Part shown: positions 15,346-21,277 of the stretch, in pieces
Layout of the letters: the number at the start of each line of letters is the position of its first letter
Numbering within the stretch: position 1 is the first letter of the stretch
Program-made: the position numbers and the translations under genes
The notes under the pieces: generated by a model
Told to the model about the DNA's origin: nothing
Database searches by the model: none
Seen by the model: the letters and a program-made list of their open reading frames with translations, nothing else
NCBI GenBank assembly: GCA_015767395.1
Contig: JADWMI010000001.1
Location: 1 to 21,277, forward strand
DNA length: 21,277 nt
Reading direction: 5' to 3'
Source of the DNA: Bacteroidota bacterium
Lineage (GTDB): Bacteria > Bacteroidota > Bacteroidia > Flavobacteriales > Flavobacteriaceae

Positions 15346-16749
15346 TTACATATTTTTTAATTCACTAACCAATTCGGTTAATGCAGATTTTGCATCACCA
15401 AAAAGCATTGAAGTTTTTTGATTGAAAAACAATTCATTTTCAATACCGGCATAACCAGCATTCATACTTCTTTTATTCACAATAATATGTTTTGCATTTT
15501 CAACATCTAAAATTGGCATACCGTAAATTGGACTTGATGGATCGTTGTGAGCTGCAGGATTTACTACATCATTTGCACCTACAACCAATACTACATCTGT
15601 ATTAGGGAATTGAGGATTGATATTGTCCATTTCAATTAATTTATCGTAGTCAACATTACTTTCAGCTAATAAAACGTTCATATGTCCTGGCATTCTACCA
15701 GCAACAGGATGAATAGCATAGGAAACATCAACACCTTTTTCTGTTAAAAGTAATTCAAGTTCATGAATTACATGTTGGGCTTGTGCAACCGCTAATCCGT
15801 ATCCAGGAACAATTACTACCTTGTTTGCATAATTCAATAAAATTGCAGAATCACTTGCAGTTGTTTTTTTGACAGTACCTCCAGATTTTCCTCCAGAAAT
15901 AGCACCTGCAGCAGCATCTCCTCCAAAAGCACCGAATATCACATTTGAAAGTGATCGATTCATAGCCTTACACATTACAAAAGTTAGAATTAAACCAGCA
16001 GAACCTACTAAAATACCACCAACTAACATCACCATATTTCCGTAAAGAATACCAGTAATAGCAGCAGCAATACCTGTTAAAGAGTTTAATAATGAAATTA
16101 CAACAGGCATATCTGCACCTCCAATTGGAGCTACAAATAAATAACCATAAATTAATGAAACAATTAATAATACATAAATTAATAAATAACTATCTGTATT
16201 CATCAATACAATATAAGTTGCAAAGGCTGCAAGTCCTAAAAACAAAATATTATTAATCAAGTTGTATTTTGGCAACCTTAGATCTTTCATTGATCCATTT
16301 AATTTTGCCCAAGCAACAAAACTTCCAGTAAAAGTGATGCTACCAATAACTATAGCAGCTAAAATAGTCGATACAATTGCTGAAGAGGCTTTTTCTGTGC
16401 CTTCTGCACCTACATTGTTAGTAAATTCAACCAAACCAATCAATAAGGCACTTCCACCTCCAAAACCATTGAACAATGATACCAATTCTGGCATTTTTGT
16501 CATGGCTACTTTCATGGCTATAATCCAGCCTAAAATTCCTCCTACTAAAAGAGCGACTCCTATTAAAATGTAATTTGTTGTAGGGACTTCAAAATCGTGT
16601 AGAAATATGGTGCCAATAATGGCTAAGACCATACCAACAGCCGAAATTAAATTTCCTTTTTTTGCAGTTTCTGGATGCCCCAATAATTTTAAACCAATTA
16701 CAAAAGTAACAGTTGAAATTAAGTAGATAATATTTAATGTAATATTCAT
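15346..16749 (-). CDS. pntB: Proton-translocating NAD(P)+ transhydrogenase, beta subunit
   Basis: A 467-residue membrane protein that carries the NADP(H) domain (dIII) and most of the proton channel (dII) of transhydrogenase, coupling hydride transfer NADH to NADP+ to proton inflow. About eight or nine hydrophobic helices fill residues 5-260 (including VAWAKLNGSMKDLRLP, IGGADMPVVISLLNSLTG and CKAMNRSLSNVIFGAFG), then dIII (about 300-467) has the NADP fingerprint GYGLAVAQA at 316-324, GRMPGHMNVLLAE at 351-363 and GANDVVNPAA at 391-400. ATG at 16747-16749 overlaps the pntAb stop by one base (TAATG), so the two are translationally coupled. At the position of the E. coli beta-His91 channel residue it has Asn94 (LFNGFGGG). 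Confidence 0.96.
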   Translation of the reverse strand: MNITLNIIYLISTVTFVIGLKLLGHPETAKKGNLISAVGMVLAIIGTIFLHDFEVPTTNYILIGVALLVGGILGWIIAMKVAMTKMPELVSLFNGFGGGSALLIGLVEFTNNVGAEGTEKASSAIVSTILAAIVIGSITFTGSFVAWAKLNGSMKDLRLPKYNLINNILFLGLAAFATYIVLMNTDSYLLIYVLLIVSLIYGYLFVAPIGGADMPVVISLLNSLTGIAAAITGILYGNMVMLVGGILVGSAGLILTFVMCKAMNRSLSNVIFGAFGGDAAAGAISGGKSGGTVKKTTASDSAILLNYANKVVIVPGYGLAVAQAQHVIHELELLLTEKGVDVSYAIHPVAGRMPGHMNVLLAESNVDYDKLIEMDNINPQFPNTDVVLVVGANDVVNPAAHNDPSSPIYGMPILDVENAKHIIVNKRSMNAGYAGIENELFFNQKTSMLFGDAKSALTELVSELKNM

Positions 16750-17057
16750 TATTTTTTCTTTTTAAACATTTGTAACATACGGTCGGTTACGGCAAAACCA
16801 CCAACAACATTTATAATTCCTAACACTACGGCTACAAAGCCTAAGCCCAAAGCCAAATAATTTTCAGGATCGGCCTGCAGCATTACTAATAATGCTCCAA
16901 CGATTACAACACCACTTAAAGCATTTGCTCCAGACATTAAGGGAGTATGTAATACAGATGGAACGTTTTTAATCAATTCTACGCCGATAAAAATCGCTAA
17001 AATTAGAATGTAAATTAATTCTAGCTTACTGTTTATAAATTCTAATAATTCATTCAT
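16749..17057 (-). CDS. pntAb: Transhydrogenase alpha subunit, membrane part (PntAb)
   Basis: A 102-residue integral membrane subunit with three hydrophobic helices (about 14-30, 45-60, 67-88) and a basic tail. It corresponds to the C-terminal membrane part of fused PntA and, in three-subunit enzymes, is a separate polypeptide. The loop VLHTPLMSGANALSGVV after helix 1 is diagnostic; His37 in it is a candidate proton-path residue, matching the functional His of the separate alpha-2 subunit in three-subunit enzymes such as Thermus. Spacing: 2 bases after pntAa, 1-base overlap with pntB. Confidence 0.94.
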   Translation of the reverse strand: MNELLEFINSKLELIYILILAIFIGVELIKNVPSVLHTPLMSGANALSGVVIVGALLVMLQADPENYLALGLGFVAVVLGIINVVGGFAVTDRMLQMFKKKK

Positions 17058-17059
17058 AT

Positions 17060-18172
17060 TTATTCAGTTTTTCCGTTTTTTCTAATAATTCCGTTATGTA
17101 CAATTAAAGTTTCATCCGTAATTTCTTCTTCTAAATCCCATTTTAATTTATTGTCTTCAGTTAAATGCATTATGAAATTGTACATGTTTTTTCCATATAA
17201 ATCACTGGCATTGGTTGAAACGCTTTCAGGAGAAATTGTTGTACCAATCACTTTTACACCTTTATGAATAATGGTTTTGTTCATTTTACTAATCTCACAG
17301 TTACCACCTTGAGCAGCTGCTAAATCAATTATGACTGCGCCATTTTTCATTTGATCTACTTGTTCTTCTGTTATTAAAACAGGGGACTTTCTACCTGGTA
17401 CCATAGCAGTTGTAATTACCAAATCGGCTTTAAACAATGAAATGTTAACGGCTTCCTTTTGTCTACGAGCATAATCTTCTGAAGCTGTTTTTGCATAACC
17501 GCCTTCAGATTCTTCACCAGTATTGTCAACTGAGATAAATTTAGCACCCAGCGATTCTGCTTGTTCTTTTGTTTCCATTCTAATATCTGTAGCTTCAACT
17601 ACAGCGCCCAATCTTTTGGCAGTTGCAATTGCTTGTAAACCTGCAACACCCACACCATAAATTAAAACTCTAGAAGGTGTAATTGTTCCTGCTGCTGTCA
17701 TCATCAAAGGAAATATTTTTGTCATTTCATAAGCTCCTAAAATAACAGCTTTATAACCAGCTAAATTACTTTGAGAACTTAAAACGTCCATATCTTGCGC
17801 TCTTGAAATACGAGGCATTGCATCCATTGAAAATGCAGTCGCTCCTTTTTCAGCAATGGTTTTAATAAGTGCTGGATTTGATTTGTGAAATAATTGACTC
17901 ATTAAAATTTGTCCTTTATCAACTAATTTTAAATCTTCTTCGTCAAAAGGATTGATTTTTACAAGAATGTCAGAATCTTTAAAAACAACCCCTCTTTTTT
18001 CAACCGACACACCAATATCTTTATATTCTGAATCTTTAAAAGAGGAAGCGGAACCAGCCCCTTCTTCTATTAAAATTTCAAATCCTTTAGCGACGAATAG
18101 TTTGGCTATATTTGGTGAAATTGAAACGCGTTTTTCACCCTTTTGGGTTTCTTTTAATATGCCTATTTTCAT
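17060..18172 (-). CDS. pntAa: Transhydrogenase alpha subunit, NAD(H)-binding part (PntAa)
   Basis: A 370-residue soluble NAD(H)-binding subunit (dI), related to alanine dehydrogenase. Landmarks: MKIGILKETQKGEKRVSISP at the N-terminus, the mobile RAQDMDVLSSQSNLAGYKAV segment (124-143) that positions NADH, the Rossmann GVGVAGLQAIATAKRLGAVV at 173-192 with the ribose-binding acidic residue of EATDIR, and VITTAMVPGRKSPVLIT later. Length fits the stand-alone dI subunit of Rhodospirillum-type enzymes, about 380 residues. It is the first gene of the operon pntAa-pntAb-pntB; the start is ATG at 18170-18172. No exact TAnnTTTG is seen upstream; two hairpins lie there (18205-18222 and 18262-18285). Confidence 0.96.
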   Translation of the reverse strand: MKIGILKETQKGEKRVSISPNIAKLFVAKGFEILIEEGAGSASSFKDSEYKDIGVSVEKRGVVFKDSDILVKINPFDEEDLKLVDKGQILMSQLFHKSNPALIKTIAEKGATAFSMDAMPRISRAQDMDVLSSQSNLAGYKAVILGAYEMTKIFPLMMTAAGTITPSRVLIYGVGVAGLQAIATAKRLGAVVEATDIRMETKEQAESLGAKFISVDNTGEESEGGYAKTASEDYARRQKEAVNISLFKADLVITTAMVPGRKSPVLITEEQVDQMKNGAVIIDLAAAQGGNCEISKMNKTIIHKGVKVIGTTISPESVSTNASDLYGKNMYNFIMHLTEDNKLKWDLEEEITDETLIVHNGIIRKNGKTE

Positions 18173-18204
18173 ATTTGATTGGTTTTATTAACTGTGAAAA
18201 ATAT

Positions 18205-18222
18205 ATATTGAGTTTTCAATAT
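18205..18222. repeat. 7-bp inverted repeat upstream of pntAa
   Basis: ATATTGA, loop GTTT, TCAATAT; perfect arms, 33 bases upstream of the pntAa ATG. Possible leader hairpin or operator; AT-rich enough to be chance. Confidence 0.4.
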
Positions 18223-18261
18223 GTTTGATTGAATGAAATTTAGAGAGAAAATTAAAGTAAG

Positions 18262-18285
18262 AAAACAAACAAAACTGTTTGTTTT
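18262..18285. repeat. 10-bp inverted repeat upstream of pntAa
   Basis: AAAACAAACA, loop AAAC, TGTTTGTTTT; perfect arms, about 90 bases upstream of pntAa. On the minus strand it is followed by a moderately T-rich run, so it could act as a leader attenuator or regulator site if transcription begins further upstream. Confidence 0.45.
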
Positions 18286-18472
18286 AAAGAAAAAAACAGA
18301 GAGAATGATATTTATTAAAAAGAAATAATTTAGGGTTAAATTTGATACTTCCATTAATATTGAAATCAATTATTTTTTGAAATGTAAATATAGTTAATTA
18401 TATGTTTCTAAAACTTGATAAAAATCACTAATTAAGGTATTCTGTAATGTTTTCTGCTTTGGGTATAGATTG

Positions 18473-18488
18473 TGTAATAATTATTACA
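18473..18488. promoter_or_regulatory. 16-bp perfect palindrome, candidate operator
   Basis: TGTAATAATTATTACA reads identically on both strands. Palindromes with TGTAA/TTACA ends and 16-bp length are typical of dimeric helix-turn-helix regulator sites. It lies 120 bases upstream of the MBL-fold gene start in the divergent region. Confidence 0.4.
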
Positions 18489-18607
18489 ATTCAATGCATA
18501 AAAGGTAGTAGGCGTATTTAAAAACTTTAAAAAATTAAAGCACTTTCAATGAGAAAAATATTGTATCATAAAGATTACTTGTATTTTTAACAAAAAAAAT
18601 AACTGAT

Positions 18608-19369
18608 TTGAAAATTACCTTTTTAGGAACAGGGACTTCGCAGGGGATACCCGTAATTGGAAGCACACATCCAGTTTGTTTATCGAAAGATAAACGCGAT
18701 AAACGCTTACGCGTTTCCATTTTATTAGAATGGGAAGATAAGGTCTATGTTGTGGATTGCGGACCCGATTTTAGATATCAAATGTTACGTGCCAAAGTCC
18801 AAAAAATTGATGGTGTTTTGTTTACTCATGAACATGCTGATCATACATCGGGGTTAGACGATATACGTCCGTTTAGTTTTCAACTAGGTGCAGTTCCAAT
18901 TTATGCACAAAAAAGGGTTTTAGAAAATTTAGCAGCTAGGTTTGATTATATTTTTAATGATGAAAATAAATACCCAGGAGCACCAAGTGTTCTTCAAAAT
19001 AATGTTGAAAACAATCCATTTTACATAAAAAATTTAGAAGTAACACCTATTGAAGTTCAACATGGTAAATTAACAATTTTAGGATATAAGTTTAAAAATA
19101 TGGCTTATTTAACAGATGTGAAGACAATTACGGCTAAGGAAAAGGAGAAGCTTAAAGACTTGGATATATTAATAATTAATGCCATCAGATTTAAAGCACA
19201 TCATTCTCATTTAAATTTGGAGGAAGCGCTTGCGCTGGTTAAAGAATTAAATCCAAAGAAAACATATTTCACGCATATTAGCCATCATTTAGGTTTTCAT
19301 GCCGAAGTTGAAAAGAGCTTACCAGAAAATGTGTATTTGGCATATGATGAATTGGTGTTAACCATTTAA
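18608..19369 (+). CDS. MBL-fold metallohydrolase (PhnP/phosphodiesterase-like)
   Basis: A 253-residue metallo-beta-lactamase-fold hydrolase with two metal sites. MKITFLGTGTSQGIPVIG at the N-terminus, THEHADH (H74, H76, D78, H79), the metal-bridging Asp in NMAYLTDVKTI, and HISHHLGFH near the C-terminus are all in family positions. This N-terminal block is the canonical family start, so the TTG at 18608-18610 must be the initiation codon; the next in-frame ATG would remove the first strand. PhnP (phosphoribosyl cyclic phosphodiesterase) is the nearest named homologue by pattern, but without phn genes nearby the substrate is open. It ends 3 bases from the convergent carbonic anhydrase. Confidence 0.88.
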   Translation: MKITFLGTGTSQGIPVIGSTHPVCLSKDKRDKRLRVSILLEWEDKVYVVDCGPDFRYQMLRAKVQKIDGVLFTHEHADHTSGLDDIRPFSFQLGAVPIYAQKRVLENLAARFDYIFNDENKYPGAPSVLQNNVENNPFYIKNLEVTPIEVQHGKLTILGYKFKNMAYLTDVKTITAKEKEKLKDLDILIINAIRFKAHHSHLNLEEALALVKELNPKKTYFTHISHHLGFHAEVEKSLPENVYLAYDELVLTI

Positions 19370-19372
19370 TGA

Positions 19373-20002
19373 TTAATCGTCAAGGTGGTATATTTTTCGA
19401 ATTTCTTTTAAAATGTCGTCAAAATTTATTTTTAAATCTACTAAGTTTCCAGTATGAATGTCAAAAACCCAGCCATGAACCGTTAGTTGTCTTTTTCTGA
19501 TTGCTAATTGAACATCAGATGTTTTTAAAACATTAATACATTGTTCTTGAACATTTAATTCAACTAATTTTTTATATTTTTCGTCTACAGAAGTAATGGC
19601 ATTTAGTTCTTCATTGTGCATCCTGTAAACATCTCTAATGTTTCGTAGCCAAGGATTTAAAATGCCTAAATCTGTTGATTCCATTGCTGCTTTAACACCA
19701 CCGCATTCATAATGCCCGCATACAATTACATGTTTTACTTTTAAAACGCTTACCGCATATTTTATAATAGACATAGCACTTACATCAAGACTTGAAACCA
19801 TATTTGCAATATTTCGCATTACAAATACATCTCCAGGTTGTGCACCCATTAATTCTTCAGATGATACACGGCTATCAGAGCAACCAATGTATAATATTTC
19901 AGGATTGTGATCGTTTGATAATTCTTTGAAATATTGAGGGTTTTTACCCAATTTTTCAGCAACCCAGTTCTGATTATTTTTAAATATTTCTGATATTTTC
20001 AT
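19373..20002 (-). CDS. Beta-class carbonic anhydrase
   Basis: A 209-residue zinc enzyme interconverting CO2 and bicarbonate in the cytoplasm. The zinc ligands and catalytic dyad are visible: C41 and D43-x-R45 in IGCSDSRVS, H97 and C100 in GHYECGGVKAA. The segments MRNIANMV (about 62-69) and the C-terminal VHGWVFDIHTGNLVDL are typical of the bacterial Can/CynT type. Full length, all ligands present. Start ATG at 20000-20002. Single gene; its upstream region has an imperfect -7 element and faces the mechanosensitive channel gene divergently. Confidence 0.95.
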   Translation of the reverse strand: MKISEIFKNNQNWVAEKLGKNPQYFKELSNDHNPEILYIGCSDSRVSSEELMGAQPGDVFVMRNIANMVSSLDVSAMSIIKYAVSVLKVKHVIVCGHYECGGVKAAMESTDLGILNPWLRNIRDVYRMHNEELNAITSVDEKYKKLVELNVQEQCINVLKTSDVQLAIRKRQLTVHGWVFDIHTGNLVDLKINFDDILKEIRKIYHLDD

Positions 20003-20030
20003 AAGACTACTAACTACGTTTTAGTTCATG

Positions 20031-20038
20031 CAATAGTA
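20031..20038 (-). promoter_or_regulatory. Imperfect -7 element TACTATTG for the carbonic anhydrase
   Basis: The minus strand reads TACTATTG, one mismatch from TAnnTTTG, 28 bases before the carbonic anhydrase ATG. Weak evidence. Confidence 0.3.
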
Positions 20039-20091
20039 TAAAATTAAAATTAAATTGCGCCCTAAAATTCTTAATTAAGATTGTGAATAGG

Positions 20092-20122
20092 TTGTCGTAT
20101 TGAGTTATGTGCTGTATATTCG
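20092..20122 (+). promoter_or_regulatory. Possible promoter of the mechanosensitive channel gene
   Basis: TTG at 20092-20094, a 20-base spacer, then TATATTCG at 20115-20122, one mismatch from the TAnnTTTG element, 35 bases before the ATG. Spacing fits the Bacteroidota -33/-7 pattern, but the mismatch falls in the conserved TTTG. Confidence 0.35.
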
Positions 20123-20157
20123 TAATAAAATATTCTAAAATTTATTTAGGTTTCAAT

Positions 20158-21277
20158 ATGAAAAAGTCAATTAAAAATATTTCGATTCAATTTTTGAGTT
20201 TTGTTTTGGTACTGTTTAGTATTACATTTTCAACGAAGATAAATGCGCAACAAGATCCTGAAAAGCAAAATGTTTCTGAGCAAATTAGCGAAGAGCAGAT
20301 AATTGACTTACCAACACTTTCTGAAATTATTCCGCAAGTTTCTTTATTGTCTGATAAATTATTTATTCTTGAAAACAGTATTGATGAATTGGTTGATGCT
20401 AATGTTATTAAAGAAGAGTATAAAAAGATTTCGGAGGTATTAAAAGCCATCTCGACTGAATTTAATGCGCTAAAAAAGGAAGAGCATGTCAATGCCAACG
20501 AGTTTGATAATTTAAAGCTAGAATTAGATCAGGCAGGACAATTGTTTGGAGAAAGTAATACAGTCTTAACAGATGCAATTAAAACACTTGAGACCTCAAG
20601 ATCTGAATGGTTGAAATACAAAAATAAGTGGGTGACCTATCAAGAATTCTTGTTAAAAGAGGAAATACCAGAAGAGGCAAAACAAACGTTGATAGGAGCG
20701 AATAAAACAATTGAGAAAGGCCTGGATATTGTTGTTACTAAATTAAACTCATTAATGAAAGTTCAACAAATAGGTTATGATAATCAATCAATTATTAATG
20801 ATTTAAGTAATCAAATTTTATTGTTGCGTCAAAAGAAAATAGTGAGTGCTTTTGAAAAAGCTTCGATTCCTATGTACTCTTCAAGGTTTTACGCCCAGTT
20901 TAAAGGGTTAGGCAGTAAAATAAAGAGGGGTTTTTCTGCAGTAATTTTGCCAACCGAAAGCTTTTTTCAAAATTATTGGTGGATTCATCTTTTTCAAATC
21001 TTTATAACCGTATTGGTTATATATTTAATTCGAAAAAATAAAAAGATATTAAAAGGTAGTAAAAAATACAAGTATTTTAGTGATAGAGCTATTTCGGCAG
21101 GATTATTTTTTGGTGTTGTTTTTGTTCTTTTATTTCATATAGATATGAATGCACCTCCAATTTGGGGATTGTTTTCTTTTGTAATTGGTGGACTTGCCTT
21201 TTGCAGACTTATAAGTAGTAGGGATGTAGCACCCTGGAAAAATCATTTTTTTTATGCCTTGGTATTTATAATAATTA
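20158..21277 (+). CDS. Probable MscS-type mechanosensitive channel, N-terminal part, cut by window edge
   Basis: An open reading frame from ATG at 20158 with no stop before the window ends; 373 residues are visible. A signal peptide (hydrophobic core IQFLSFVLVLFSITF, cleavage after INA before QQ, about residue 30) is followed by a long acidic, helical periplasmic region (about 40-240) with heptad-like coiled-coil character (for example SDKLFILENSIDELVD, LKLELDQAGQLFG). Membrane helices then begin: about 273-292 (YWWIHLFQIFITVLVIYLI), 311-328, 333-352 and a fourth starting near 363. This signal-coiled coil-multiple TM layout matches large MscS/MscK-like channels of Bacteroidota, which add the MscS pore module after the extra helices. 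The pore and MscS beta domain lie outside the window, so the name is inference. Confidence 0.6.
   Translation, partial: MKKSIKNISIQFLSFVLVLFSITFSTKINAQQDPEKQNVSEQISEEQIIDLPTLSEIIPQVSLLSDKLFILENSIDELVDANVIKEEYKKISEVLKAISTEFNALKKEEHVNANEFDNLKLELDQAGQLFGESNTVLTDAIKTLETSRSEWLKYKNKWVTYQEFLLKEEIPEEAKQTLIGANKTIEKGLDIVVTKLNSLMKVQQIGYDNQSIINDLSNQILLLRQKKIVSAFEKASIPMYSSRFYAQFKGLGSKIKRGFSAVILPTESFFQNYWWIHLFQIFITVLVIYLIRKNKKILKGSKKYKYFSDRAISAGLFFGVVFVLLFHIDMNAPPIWGLFSFVIGGLAFCRLISSRDVAPWKNHFFYALVFIII

Larger units (their letters stand above)
18173..18607. other. 435-base gene-free divergent region between pntAa and the MBL-fold gene
   Basis: No convincing coding frame: frames present are short and low-complexity or antisense. 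It is very AT-rich and holds three symmetrical elements: a 7-bp hairpin (18205-18222), a 10-bp hairpin (18262-18285) and a 16-bp perfect palindrome (18473-18488). One plus-strand TAnnTTTG match, TAAATTTG at 18337-18344, lies 264 bases upstream of the MBL gene; no exact match lies near either start codon. Confidence 0.7.

Noticed and set aside
16262..16573. 103-residue plus-strand frame inside pntB
   Set aside because: Antisense to a well-conserved membrane protein and lacking any motif.
18169..18369. 66-residue minus-strand frame upstream of pntAa
   Set aside because: Phe/Ile/Leu/Asn-rich content expected from AT-rich noncoding DNA, and it would overlap the pntAa start; no recognisable feature.
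18447..18521. 24-codon plus-strand frame (ATG at 18447) downstream of a TAAATTTG match
   Set aside because: Too short and low-complexity to support; no conservation evidence can be seen here, and it covers the palindrome instead.
18535..18720. 61-residue minus-strand frame at the MBL gene start
   Set aside because: Antisense to the conserved N-terminal strand of the MBL-fold protein.
20187..20498. 103-residue minus-strand frame at the right end
   Set aside because: Antisense to the signal-peptide and coiled-coil part of the open plus-strand channel gene, which runs off the window; Ser-rich artefact.

Overview
The window looks like chromosomal housekeeping DNA from a Flavobacteriaceae-type Bacteroidota. 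It is strongly AT-rich, shows no obvious Shine-Dalgarno sites, and carries several exact copies of the Bacteroidota sigma-factor -7 element TAnnTTTG just upstream of genes. The gene families also fit: a YbiT-like ABC-F ATPase, paired lipoprotein/secreted DUF6452- and DUF6048-like proteins beside rlmD, a GldL-like microprotein and a three-subunit proton-translocating transhydrogenase. I see no rRNA, tRNA, CRISPR array, insertion sequence, phage gene or attachment site.

Layout. (1) 1-4865, minus strand: a tightly packed seven-gene cluster read from rlmD (23S rRNA m5U methyltransferase) through a lipoprotein, a secreted beta-rich protein, an isopenicillin-N-synthase-type dioxygenase, a 56-residue membrane microprotein and a SUI1/YciH-type translation factor to a nucleoside phosphorylase cut by the left edge. 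Its promoter sits so close to the rlmD ATG that the mRNA may be leaderless. (2) 4892-5392: a lipoprotein cytochrome c with its own promoter and terminator. (3) 5587-6870: rocD (ornithine aminotransferase), plus strand, ending in a hairpin shared with a convergent DEAD-box RNA helicase (6875-8716). (4) 8813-11992: a thioredoxin-fold lipoprotein without the redox cysteines, divergent from an ABC-F ATPase whose second P-loop is destroyed; both have good -7 elements. (5) 12051-13754: an ECF sigma factor, a one-pass membrane protein with three copies of an F-x-[IL]-P-x2-Y motif (likely anti-sigma) and a small Spy/CpxP-like secreted protein, preceded by an AAAC-N16-CGTC sequence that looks like an ECF autoregulatory promoter. 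(6) 13770-15254: a monocistronic conserved protein of unknown function that is easily mislabelled. (7) 15290-18172: pntAa-pntAb-pntB, with a terminator. (8) 18173-18607: a 435-base gene-free divergent region with two hairpins and a perfect palindrome. (9) 18608-21277: an MBL-fold hydrolase starting at TTG, a convergent beta-carbonic anhydrase only 3 bases away, and the N-terminal half of a probable MscS-type mechanosensitive channel cut by the right edge.

No single new multi-gene defence or mobile system stands out. The best second-look items are the ABC-F protein in which both halves of one composite ATP site are degenerate, the sigma/anti-sigma module with its internal repeats and probable self-promoter, the translationally coupled GldL-like microprotein, and the probably leaderless rlmD operon. 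All family assignments come from reading motifs in the sequence and recalled family knowledge; no database search was run.
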